Assembly: GCA_937890735.1 (NCBI GenBank)
Contig: CALACZ010000106.1
Location: 1-9,840 of the forward strand
Source of the DNA: an uncultured Bacillota bacterium
GTDB taxonomy: Bacteria; Bacillota; Clostridia; Oscillospirales; Oscillospiraceae
DNA length: 9,840 bases
Direction: 5' to 3'
A program made the position numbers and the translations under genes. Below, in pieces: positions 1-6,555 of this stretch. Under the pieces are notes generated by a model, which saw only the letters and a list, made by a program, of their open reading frames with translations, ran no database searches and was not told where the DNA came from. How positions within the stretch are numbered: the first letter of the stretch is position 1; each line of letters starts with the position of its first letter.

Positions 1-1
1 G

Positions 2-1237
2 CTGGCGGCGGGCTGCGTGGACGTCAAGCGCACGAGCGGGCAGCACCCCGGCGGTCTGGTCGTTATCCCACAGGAAAATGAAATTTGGGATTTCTGTCCC
101 GTGCAGCACCCGGCGGACGATAAGGACTCCGAGTGGATCACGACGCATTTTGAATACCACGCCATGGAGGAAAACCTCCTCAAGCTCGATATGCTGGGAC
201 ACGACGACCCGACGATGATCCGAATGCTCGAGGATATGACGGGTGTGGATGCGCAGAAGATCCCGCTGGACGATCAGGACACGATGTCCATTTTTACCTC
301 CAGCAAAATTCTCGGCTTTGAGGACGATCCCATCCTCGGACCGGTCGGCTCGTGCGCCATCCCGGAATTTGGCACGGGCTTTACGCGCGGGATGCTTCAG
401 GAGACGCAGCCGACGAAATTTGACACGCTCATCCGCCTGTCGGGCTTTTCGCACGGCACGGACGTGTGGCTCGGAAACGCCCGCGACCTGATCCTGTCCA
501 AGACCGCGACGGTCGGCGAGGCGATCGGCTGCCGCGACGATATTATGCTCTATTTGATTCGCTGCGGAATGCCCGAAAAGCGGTCGTTCAAGATCATGGA
601 GGCGGTGCGAAAGGGCAGGGGACTGCCCGAGGGCGCGGAGGAGGAGATGAAGGCGGCGGGCGTGCCGGACTGGTACATCGGCTCGTGCAAAAAGATCAAA
701 TACCTCTTCCCGAAGGCGCACGCCACGGCGTATGTGATGATGGCGTTCCGCATCGCGTGGTTCAAGGTGCATGAGCCGCTGGCGTTTTACGCGGCGTATT
801 TTTACCGCCGCAGCCAGAAGGGCGGCTTTGACGCGGCGGTGATGACGCGCGGCATCGAGGCGGTCAAGCAGAAGCTCCAGCAGATCAAGGACGATGAGGA
901 CGCCACGGCGAAGGATGAGGATCTGCTCACCACGCTGGAGGTGTGCTACGAGTTCTATCTGCGCGGCTTCACGTTCGCGCCCATCGACCTCTACCGTTCG
1001 CACGCGACAAAGTTCCTCATTGAGGACGGGCGGCTGCTGCCGCCGTTCGTGTCGGTGTCGGGTCTGGGCGAGACGGCGGCGTGGGACATCATGGAGGGGC
1101 GCAAGGGCAAACAGTTTATCTCCATCGAGGAGTTCTCCGCCGCGTGCCCGAAGGTGTCGAAAACGCACATCGAGGATCTCAAGCTCGCCGGCGCGTTCGG
1201 AGACCTCCCGGAGACGAGCCAGATCACGCTGTTCTGA
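2..1237 (+). CDS. polC: DNA polymerase III PolC-type alpha subunit, C-terminal part (5' truncated by window edge)
   Basis: This is the last 411 codons of PolC, the replicative DNA polymerase of low-GC-type Gram-positive bacteria; the gene begins left of the window and reading phase starts at base 2. Diagnostic PolC C-terminal blocks are visible in order: KRTSGQHPGGLVVIP near the start, TTHFEYHAMEENLLKLDMLG followed by HDDPTMIRML, then IPEFGTGFTRGML, LSGFSHGTDVWLGNA, GCRDDIMLYLI, and VPDWYIGSCKKIKYLFPKAH. The tail (ISIEEFSAACPKVSKTHIEDLKLAGA) resembles the helix-hairpin-helix-like end of the family. The frame is open without interruption to a TGA at 1235-1237. A strong terminator 29 bases later suggests polC is the last gene of its transcript. 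It is unrelated in function to the genes that follow. The identification rests on many conserved blocks and is very secure; a shorter DnaE-type polymerase would not carry this arrangement. Confidence 0.97.
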   Translation: MAAGCVDVKRTSGQHPGGLVVIPQENEIWDFCPVQHPADDKDSEWITTHFEYHAMEENLLKLDMLGHDDPTMIRMLEDMTGVDAQKIPLDDQDTMSIFTSSKILGFEDDPILGPVGSCAIPEFGTGFTRGMLQETQPTKFDTLIRLSGFSHGTDVWLGNARDLILSKTATVGEAIGCRDDIMLYLIRCGMPEKRSFKIMEAVRKGRGLPEGAEEEMKAAGVPDWYIGSCKKIKYLFPKAHATAYVMMAFRIAWFKVHEPLAFYAAYFYRRSQKGGFDAAVMTRGIEAVKQKLQQIKDDEDATAKDEDLLTTLEVCYEFYLRGFTFAPIDLYRSHATKFLIEDGRLLPPFVSVSGLGETAAWDIMEGRKGKQFISIEEFSAACPKVSKTHIEDLKLAGAFGDLPETSQITLF

Positions 1238-1266
1238 GTAAGGGCAAAAGCAAATACAGCGATATA

Positions 1267-1302
1267 GGGGCGCGGCGCAAAATGCGCCGCGCCCCAATTT
1301 TT
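1267..1302 (+). terminator. Intrinsic terminator after polC
   Basis: A perfect 13-bp GC-rich stem (1267-1279 pairing with 1283-1295) closes a three-base AAA loop and is followed directly by AATTTTT. It begins 29 bases after the polC stop codon. This is a classic rho-independent terminator and insulates the downstream transporter operon from polC transcription. Confidence 0.95.
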
Positions 1303-1439
1303 GCCTTGCGGGCGGTTTTGCGGGCAAAAAATCAGCCCGAAGTTGGATATTTTGCGGCGGCGGATGCGATTCCGGGCGTTACAGCTGCGTTACATCGGGA
1401 ATCCGGCGAAAACGCGTTTGAAACTTGCTGAAACGAATA

Positions 1440-1451
1440 GTAAACGATTAC
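1440..1451. promoter_or_regulatory. Possible upstream LacI-family operator
   Basis: The 12-mer GTAAACGATTAC fits the GTAANCGNTTAC pattern of LacI/GalR-family operators, with the central CG step that the hinge helices of this family prefer. Only the pair flanking the centre (A/A) breaks the symmetry. It lies 155 bases (centre to centre) upstream of the stronger palindrome at 1590-1611, so it could be an auxiliary site for looping. A chance match in AT-rich DNA is possible. Confidence 0.4.
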
Positions 1452-1525
1452 ATAAAACGCTGTGCGAATTAGACAAAAAGCGACGGCGGTTTTGCGATAG
1501 TATTCACGAAAATCCGCGGTGGTAC

Positions 1526-1554
1526 TTGCAAATGTTTTGTGGCAAGTGTAGAAT
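1526..1554 (+). promoter_or_regulatory. Candidate sigma-A promoter P1 for the transporter operon
   Basis: TTGCAA at 1526-1531 and TAGAAT at 1549-1554 are separated by 17 bases, giving a good match to the housekeeping promoter. Transcription would start near 1561, about 90 bases before the binding-protein start codon, placing the 1590-1611 palindrome in the leader. It overlaps an inverted repeat (ACTTGC at 1524-1529, GCAAGT at 1542-1547). Confidence 0.55.
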
Positions 1555-1555
1555 A

Positions 1556-1584
1556 TTGTCATGCTTAGCCGAGCGCTTTATTTT
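1556..1584 (+). promoter_or_regulatory. Candidate sigma-A promoter P2 for the transporter operon
   Basis: TTGTCA at 1556-1561 (one change from TTGACA) and TATTTT at 1579-1584 are 17 bases apart. The predicted start near 1591 falls inside the palindrome at 1590-1611, the position from which a repressor would block initiation. P1 and P2 cannot be ranked firmly by eye: P1 has the better -10, P2 the better -35 and the better operator placement. Confidence 0.5.
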
Positions 1585-1589
1585 GGGGC

Positions 1590-1611
1590 AAAATGTAAAC
1601 CTTTACATTTT
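1590..1611. promoter_or_regulatory. 22-bp palindrome, probable LacI-family operator
   Basis: Two perfect 10-base arms, AAAATGTAAA and TTTACATTTT, flank a central CC. The core TGTAAACCTTTACA is one base away from the symmetric TGTAAACGTTTACA form used by many LacI/GalR-family repressors. It overlaps the expected start site of P2 and lies 41 bases before the binding-protein start codon. The low-GC arms and lack of a T tract argue against a terminator. The LacI-family gene at 6556-7566 is the obvious candidate to bind it; that link is inference. Confidence 0.72.
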
Positions 1612-1652
1612 AGGAAACGGGCGCTGGCAGAAGAAACGAAAGGAGAACAAAA

Positions 1653-2882
1653 ATGAAAAAACTCATCGCTTTGATCCTTGCACTGTGCGTAGTTCTGTCG
1701 CTGGCAGCCTGCGCGGCAAAGACCGCTCCGGCGGCGGACAGCACGCCGGCTGCCTCGGATGCGCAGACCAGCGCGCCGGAGGCGGACGCCTCCGCCGATG
1801 CCGACGCGTCCGACGCGACTGCTGACGCAGAACCCGCTGCCGACGGCATCGACTGGGCGGCAAAGGGCGCTGCGTGCGTGAAGCCGAACCCCGTTGACGA
1901 GAACGGCAACTCCATTTTCGGCGGCTCGACCGAGCCCGCCAAGGCGCCGACCGGCATCAAGGTCGCGCTCGTTCCGTCCGATTCCGCGCTGAGCGGTCCT
2001 GTCACGCCGCTGGCTGCCATCGAAGAGGTCGGCACGCATTTTGACTGGACCTGCCAGTGGTTCAACGGCAAGGGCGACCCCACCGAGCAGAACAAGGCAA
2101 TCATCGACGCCGTTTCGTGGGACGCTGATGTAATCGTTTGCGCGTCCGTGGACGCCGCGAGCGTGCAGCAGGGTCTGACCACGGCGAAGGAAGCCGGTAT
2201 CCCCGTTGTGAGCACCTCCAACGGCACGGATGAGCCGAACGTCGGCACGAACACCGTCAGCGGCGACCAGCTCGACTTTGAGTTTGACGTGGGCGTTGAC
2301 TATGCCGCCATCGGCGTTGCCATCGCCGACTGGATGGTCGCGGACGCGGGCAACGAAGGCAGCATCGCCGTGTTCGGCGCGAAGGAATATCCGTCCTGCA
2401 TGGCGACGGAATACGGTCTGTTGGAAGAGCTGGCGCTGTCCAACATGGAAGTCAGCGAGGTCATGTACTTCACCGGCGGTCAGGTCGGCGATACGCTGAA
2501 CCGTCAGGTCATCGGCTATCTCCAGGCGAACCCCGACACCAAGTATGTGTTCCTGCCCTACGACCCGGCTGCCATTCAGGTCTGCCAGGCGCTGTCCACC
2601 GCGGGCTATGACGATGTGAAGGTCTGCTCCATCCTCGGCACTGCCGCGTTCCAGGAGCTCATCGCTTCCGGCAGCTGCGCCGCTGCGTCCTCCGCTTACG
2701 ACATGGTGTACATGGGCTGGGGCTGCGCGGATCAGTTCATCCGTCTGCTCAACGGTCAGGAGCTGTTCTCCCCGCACGGCGAGCGCACGCCGTACTGCGT
2801 CATCGACGCGACGAACTACACGGGTGAGGACTGGGTCTCCACCTACGACTATAAGACCGATTTCCTGAACCTCTGGTCCTGA
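1653..2882 (+). CDS. Sugar-type ABC transporter substrate-binding lipoprotein
   Basis: The 409-residue product has a lipoprotein signal peptide: MKK, a hydrophobic core, then lipobox L17-A18-A19-C20. Cys20 would be lipidated, anchoring the mature protein to the outer face of the membrane. An Ala/Asp/Ser-rich linker (about 24-64) leads to a type 1 periplasmic-binding fold from about residue 101 (KVALVPSDSALSG), with the typical DADVIVCASVDAASVQQGL and AGIPVVSTSNGTDEP stretches of the ribose/galactose (Peripla_BP_4-like) group. The start is set by AAAGGAG at 1639-1645, seven bases before ATG. It is the first gene of a four-gene importer operon and its transcript ends in a strong stem-loop, which may favour higher expression of the binding protein than of the permeases. 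The ligand cannot be read from sequence; a sugar or polyol is most likely from the family. Confidence 0.92.
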   Translation: MKKLIALILALCVVLSLAACAAKTAPAADSTPAASDAQTSAPEADASADADASDATADAEPAADGIDWAAKGAACVKPNPVDENGNSIFGGSTEPAKAPTGIKVALVPSDSALSGPVTPLAAIEEVGTHFDWTCQWFNGKGDPTEQNKAIIDAVSWDADVIVCASVDAASVQQGLTTAKEAGIPVVSTSNGTDEPNVGTNTVSGDQLDFEFDVGVDYAAIGVAIADWMVADAGNEGSIAVFGAKEYPSCMATEYGLLEELALSNMEVSEVMYFTGGQVGDTLNRQVIGYLQANPDTKYVFLPYDPAAIQVCQALSTAGYDDVKVCSILGTAAFQELIASGSCAAASSAYDMVYMGWGCADQFIRLLNGQELFSPHGERTPYCVIDATNYTGEDWVSTYDYKTDFLNLWS

Positions 2883-2901
2883 GAAAATCATATGAACTGG
2901 C

Positions 2902-2936
2902 GGCTGTATAGGGGGACTCGATCCCCCTATACAGCC
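2902..2936 (+). promoter_or_regulatory. Intercistronic stem-loop between binding protein and permease genes
   Basis: A perfect 14-bp stem (2902-2915 with 2923-2936) encloses the seven-base loop ACTCGAT. It starts 20 bases after the binding-protein stop and ends four bases before the permease ribosome binding site. Only ATTT follows, so termination should be inefficient. Such structures between binding-protein and membrane-subunit genes (malE-malF is the classic case) protect the upstream mRNA from 3' decay or attenuate downstream expression. Confidence 0.85.
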
Positions 2937-2953
2937 ATTTAGGAGGGAGTCCT

Positions 2954-3955
2954 TTGAAAAAGAAATCTGCTGGAAAGCAACCGTCGTCCATCAGGAATTA
3001 TTATATGCTGATCCTTCTGGTCGTGCTGTGCGTGGCATTCAGCGCACTGTCGTCGAACTTCCTGACGGTGACAAACTGGTCGAACCTGCTCATCGTGCAG
3101 GCGACGACCGGCGCAATGGCGCTCGGCGCGATCTTTGTTCTGATTTTGGGCGAGTTTGACGTCTCACTCGGCTATATGATCTCCTTCTGCATGATGACCG
3201 GCGCTGTCCTTTCGGAAAAAGGTGTCTCCGGCGTCGGCACGATCCTGATCATGGTAGCCACCGGCGCGGTGTGCGGACTTTTGAGCGGTCTTTTGACGGT
3301 CAAGGTCAAGATCAGCTCCTTTATCTCCACCCTCGGCGTGGGTATTTTACTGTTTGGTCTCAATCTGGCGATCAGCAACGGCGAGGTCCACTCGTCCAAC
3401 ATCCCGGCGATCATGACGGCGATCGGTCAGAAAAAGCTGCTTGGGATCGGACTTTGCTTCTGGATCTTACTGCTGTTCTGCGCAGTGATATACATTCTGC
3501 TCAACCATACGACGTTCGGGCGCAACCTGTACGCGGTGGGCGGGTCTGAAAAGATCGCGTTCCTCGCGGGCGTCAAGACCGACCGTGTTCGCATCCTCGC
3601 GTTCGTGCTTTCGGGCGCGTTCACGGGTCTTGCATCCGTGTTCCAGCTCGGTCAGGCGGGCGCGGCGAATCCGTCATCCGGTCCGAACCTGCTGATGCCG
3701 ACCTATGCCATCGTATTCCTCAGCGCAACGGCGTTCACGCCCGGCGTTTACAATGTGCCGGGGCTGCTGCTGTCGATCGTGCTGCTGGGCGTCGGCATCA
3801 ACGGTCTGAACCTCATCGGCGCGCCGTCGTGGGCGGAGTTCGTGTATAACGGCGGCGTTCTGATCCTTGCGGTATTCCTTTCTCAGCTCGACCGCTACAA
3901 GAAGAAGCCCAGAAAAACGCAGCTCGGCGCAGCCGTGTCACAGCCGCAGGCGTAA
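2954..3955 (+). CDS. CUT2-type (RbsC-like) ABC transporter permease, first of two
   Basis: This 333-residue integral membrane protein belongs to the BPD_transp_2 (RbsC/MglC) permease family. Hydrophobic segments alternate along its length, starting at about 18-38, and it ends in a short basic tail (RYKKKPRKTQ). The family signature normally near GGIDLSVG appears as GEFDVSLGY at 66-74. NHTTFGRNLYAVGGSEKIAFLAGV is the conserved cytoplasmic loop that couples to the ATPase. The start is TTG at 2954, supported by AGGAGGG at 2941-2947 with a six-base gap; no better in-frame ATG exists nearby. The stop codon overlaps the ribosome binding site of the ATPase gene, indicating coupled translation. Together with the permease at 5523 it probably forms a heterodimeric channel, as in LsrCD or YtfT/YjfF, rather than the RbsC-type homodimer. 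Confidence 0.92.
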   Translation: MKKKSAGKQPSSIRNYYMLILLVVLCVAFSALSSNFLTVTNWSNLLIVQATTGAMALGAIFVLILGEFDVSLGYMISFCMMTGAVLSEKGVSGVGTILIMVATGAVCGLLSGLLTVKVKISSFISTLGVGILLFGLNLAISNGEVHSSNIPAIMTAIGQKKLLGIGLCFWILLLFCAVIYILLNHTTFGRNLYAVGGSEKIAFLAGVKTDRVRILAFVLSGAFTGLASVFQLGQAGAANPSSGPNLLMPTYAIVFLSATAFTPGVYNVPGLLLSIVLLGVGINGLNLIGAPSWAEFVYNGGVLILAVFLSQLDRYKKKPRKTQLGAAVSQPQA

Positions 3956-3969
3956 GGAGAAGAGACGAT

Positions 3970-5526
3970 ATGGCTATCCAAGTAAATCATATTACGGTTT
4001 CATTTCCGGGAATCCGCGCACTGGACGACGTTGCACTGTCGTTTGAAAACGGCAGAGTCCACGGCGTCCTGGGCGCGAACGGAAGCGGAAAATCCACGCT
4101 CGTCAAGGTCCTGACCGGCGTATATCAGCCGGACGAGGGCTGCGGGAGCGAGATCTGCATCGACGGCAGCACCGTCGCAAAATTTGCCGATCCCGCCGCC
4201 TCCCGGGAGCTGGGAGTCAGCGTGGTGCACCAGGAAGCGCCGCTGATCCACTCGCTGAGCGTGGCGGAGTCCATCGCCCTGTTTAAGGGCTATCCGAAAA
4301 CAGCCGCAGGTCTTGTGGACTGGAAAAAGCTTGAGCAGAACGCGCGCGAGCTGTTCGCGTTCCATGAGATCCAGGTCGATCCGAAGCGCAAGGTCAGCAG
4401 CCTCAGCGCCTCCGAGCGCGGCATGGTGTCGATGGCGATCGCGCTGGGCAAGGACGAGGACCTGAAGAAAACGAAGGCGCTGATCCTGGACGAGGCGGAC
4501 GCTTCGATCCCGGAGGGCGAGGCGGAGCGCTTTTTGGAGCACGTCCGCCGCATCGCGGAGTTCGGAATCCCGGTCATCATGGTCACGCACCGGCTCAAGG
4601 CGGTGCACGCCATCTGCGACGATGTGACCATCCTCAACGACGGCAAGGTCACGTTTACAGGTCCGATCGCCGGCATTACGCAGGAGCAGATCATTGCCAA
4701 AATGCTGCGGCAGGATCAGATCGTGCCGGAAGCCGAGGAAAAGACCGCCGGCAGCGAGCTGCCGAAGCTCTGGGAGCTGGGCGGACGCGGTGGCGCGCAG
4801 AGCGCGTCGAGCGAACCGGCGCTGAGGGTCGAAAACCTTGTCGCCGACAATCTGGAGGGACTTTCGTTTGAGGTCGCCTGCGGCGAGGTGCTCGGCATCG
4901 TCGGCATTGGGGACAGCGGCGTGAGTGAGCTGCCGTTGGTGCTCTTCGGCGACGGACGCATCGACGGCGGCAGCATTTCCGTCTACGGCAAGCAGCTGCC
5001 GCGGCGCATGACGCCCCGCCGGGCGATCCGCAGCGGGCTGATGCTCCAGCCGGCGGACCGGCTGCGCCAGGGTGGCGTGATGTCCCTGTCGCTGCGCGAC
5101 AATTTGCAGATGCCGGACGAACTGAGCTTCTGGCACAAGGGCAAAAAGGACCGCGCGGTCGTAGACAAGGCGATCTACGAATTTGACGTGCGCCCGCGCA
5201 TGAGCAATATGCCGTTCGGCAAGTTCTCCGGCGGCAACCAGCAAAAGGCGATCATCGCCAAATGGCTGAAGCTGCACCCGTCGGTGCTCATTATGGACGA
5301 CCCGACCTACGGCGTCGATCCGGCGGCGCGGAAGAAAATTTTCTCGTCGATCGAGGATGCGTCGGCAAACGGCGTTGCCATCGTGGTGTTCTCCACAGAG
5401 CCCGAGCAGCTGGTAAACGTCTGCACGAGGATCATCGTCCTCAGCGGCGGCAGGATCGCCAAAGAACTTTACAAGGCTGACGGCAGCCTGACGCGGGAAA
5501 CGATCGCAAGGTGGTGCTACGCATGA
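3970..5526 (+). CDS. CUT2-type ABC transporter ATPase with two nucleotide-binding domains (RbsA/MglA-like)
   Basis: This 518-residue protein has the tandem-domain build of RbsA/MglA and powers uptake from the cytoplasmic side. Domain 1 has an intact Walker A (GANGSGKST, 35-43), Q-loop (VHQE, 86-89), Walker B ILDEA (172-176) and H-loop His207, but its signature is LSASE (145-149) rather than LSGGQ. Domain 2 has a P-loop without lysine (312-320), an intact signature SGGNQQ (420-425), and Walker B IMDDPT (441-446), where Asp444 replaces the usual catalytic Glu; the H-loop position is Thr476. One ATP site (Walker motifs of domain 1 with signature of domain 2) should be competent and the other degenerate. 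AAGGAGA at 3954-3960 supports the ATG start. The last four bases overlap the next permease gene (ATGA). Confidence 0.94.
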   Translation: MAIQVNHITVSFPGIRALDDVALSFENGRVHGVLGANGSGKSTLVKVLTGVYQPDEGCGSEICIDGSTVAKFADPAASRELGVSVVHQEAPLIHSLSVAESIALFKGYPKTAAGLVDWKKLEQNARELFAFHEIQVDPKRKVSSLSASERGMVSMAIALGKDEDLKKTKALILDEADASIPEGEAERFLEHVRRIAEFGIPVIMVTHRLKAVHAICDDVTILNDGKVTFTGPIAGITQEQIIAKMLRQDQIVPEAEEKTAGSELPKLWELGGRGGAQSASSEPALRVENLVADNLEGLSFEVACGEVLGIVGIGDSGVSELPLVLFGDGRIDGGSISVYGKQLPRRMTPRRAIRSGLMLQPADRLRQGGVMSLSLRDNLQMPDELSFWHKGKKDRAVVDKAIYEFDVRPRMSNMPFGKFSGGNQQKAIIAKWLKLHPSVLIMDDPTYGVDPAARKKIFSSIEDASANGVAIVVFSTEPEQLVNVCTRIIVLSGGRIAKELYKADGSLTRETIARWCYA

Positions 5527-6506
5527 AAAAACAGACAGTACAGAGCGCGCAGGCGCAGAAATATAAGGATTACAGCCTCTTTTCCCGGTATGGCATCTTG
5601 TCGATCATCGTTCTGTTCGTGATCTGCTTCTCGCTTGCCTCGCCGGCATTCATGACGGCGCGCAACTGGTCGTCGCTCATCGTCGGTCAGGTCGCCGTGG
5701 CGTGCATCGCGCTGGGTGCGATCCTACCGATGATCGCGGGGGAATTTGACTTCTCCGTGGGCTACACCATCGGTCTGCTCGCCATCATCGGCGCAAATAC
5801 CGCGCAGCACACCGACAGCGCCGTGCTCGTCATCGCGTCCGTGCTGCTCTCGGGTGTCCTGATCGGACTCATCAACGGCTGCATCTCCGTGCTGCTGAGG
5901 ATCAGCTCGACGGTCGTGACGCTTGGCATGGGGCTGGTGTATTACGGCGTGAATATGGCGATCTCTGACGGGCGCACCATCACCGGCAACATCCCCGAGA
6001 TCCTGAAAACCATTGCCAAGACCAAATTCCTGAACTTTAACCTCTCCGTCTGGATCATTGGCGCCATGGCGCTCATTTTGTGGTACGTCATGGAGCGCAC
6101 GCCGTTCGGCAAGCAGGTCTACGCCGTTGGTCTGTGCGAGCGTGCGGCGTATCTGTCCGGCATTCGGACGAGGTTCACCAAAATTTTGCCGTTCGTGCTC
6201 TGCGATGTGTGCATCGCCATGGGCGCGCTGTTCCTGCTGGGGCAGGCAGGCTCTGCCGCGCCAAACACCGGCCCTTCGTATCAGCTTTCGGCTTACGCGG
6301 TCTGCTTCCTCAGCATCACGACGCACAAGGCTGGCAAGTTCAACATCCCGGGACTTATGCTGTCGATCCTGATGCTCGCCATCGGCTTTAACGGCTTGAG
6401 TCTGCTCGGCGGTCCGTTCTGGATGGAGTCCGTGTTCAACGGCATCATCCTCATCGTCGCCATTCTCACGACGAAGTCCGACGCGCGGAGCGTCACCATC
6501 GGATGA
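5523..6506 (+). CDS. CUT2-type ABC transporter permease, second of two
   Basis: This 327-residue membrane protein is homologous to the permease at 2954: both have the ARNWSSL/TNWSNLL segment before the second helix, a GEFD(V/F)S motif (here GEFDFSVGY at 73-81), the RTPFGKQVYAVG coupling loop, and a closing YNGG/FNGI segment. The start ATG at 5523 overlaps the ATPase stop (ATGA) and has AAGGTGG about seven bases upstream; an in-frame GTG at 5511 lies inside this ribosome binding site and is less likely. The two permeases have diverged considerably, so a heterodimer is more plausible than redundancy. It is the last gene of the importer operon, ending ten bases before a hairpin terminator. Substrate is not evident from sequence. 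Confidence 0.92.
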   Translation: MKKQTVQSAQAQKYKDYSLFSRYGILSIIVLFVICFSLASPAFMTARNWSSLIVGQVAVACIALGAILPMIAGEFDFSVGYTIGLLAIIGANTAQHTDSAVLVIASVLLSGVLIGLINGCISVLLRISSTVVTLGMGLVYYGVNMAISDGRTITGNIPEILKTIAKTKFLNFNLSVWIIGAMALILWYVMERTPFGKQVYAVGLCERAAYLSGIRTRFTKILPFVLCDVCIAMGALFLLGQAGSAAPNTGPSYQLSAYAVCFLSITTHKAGKFNIPGLMLSILMLAIGFNGLSLLGGPFWMESVFNGIILIVAILTTKSDARSVTIG

Positions 6507-6515
6507 GACAAAACG

Positions 6516-6541
6516 CCCCGGAATGCGCAGGCATTCCGGGG
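6516..6541. terminator. Bidirectional hairpin terminator between convergent genes
   Basis: An 11-bp GC-rich stem (CCCCGGAATGC at 6516-6526 with its complement at 6531-6541) closes a four-base loop. On the minus strand it follows the repressor stop by 14 bases and is trailed by CGTTTTGT. On the plus strand a run of seven T follows at 6550-6556, eight bases beyond the stem, so plus-strand termination may be weaker. The position between convergent stops supports shared use. Confidence 0.82.
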
Positions 6542-6555
6542 AAGAAGGATTTTTT

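Larger units (their letters stand above)
1303..1652. other. Regulatory intergenic region, no gene seen
   Basis: This 350-base gap between the polC terminator and the binding-protein gene is clearly richer in A+T than the flanking genes, especially from about 1415 on. Open frames that cross it have no ribosome binding site and no recognisable protein. It holds two candidate promoters, a 22-base palindrome, an upstream operator-like dyad, an inverted repeat over the first promoter, and a tandem copy of GCGTTACA at 1376-1383 and 1387-1394 (11-base period). TTGCGGGC also occurs twice (1306-1313, 1318-1325). Apart from these I see nothing that codes for protein or a recognised structured RNA. Confidence 0.7.

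Noticed and set aside
1423..1437. Possible CcpA catabolite-repression (cre) site around TGAAACGAAT
   Set aside because: The TGNAARCG half is one base short and the right half lacks the CA end; the match is too poor.
1332..1562. Minus-strand 76-codon frame in the regulatory gap
   Set aside because: No Shine-Dalgarno sequence before its ATG, no recognisable features, and it overlaps the promoter and operator elements.
1301..1825. Plus-strand 174-codon frame running from the gap into the binding-protein gene
   Set aside because: Out of frame with the lipoprotein gene, without a ribosome binding site, and rich in Arg/Lys/Cys with no pattern.
1578..2891. Long antisense open frame (437 codons) opposite the binding-protein gene
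   Set aside because: It mirrors a well-supported lipoprotein gene, has an Arg/Gly/Val-rich composition typical of GC-rich antisense frames, shows no known domain, and has no ribosome binding site.
4000..5277. Long antisense open frame (425 codons) opposite the ATPase gene
   Set aside because: The plus strand carries clear ABC motifs across this stretch; the minus frame is Arg/His/Gln-rich and featureless, a by-product of GC-rich codon use.
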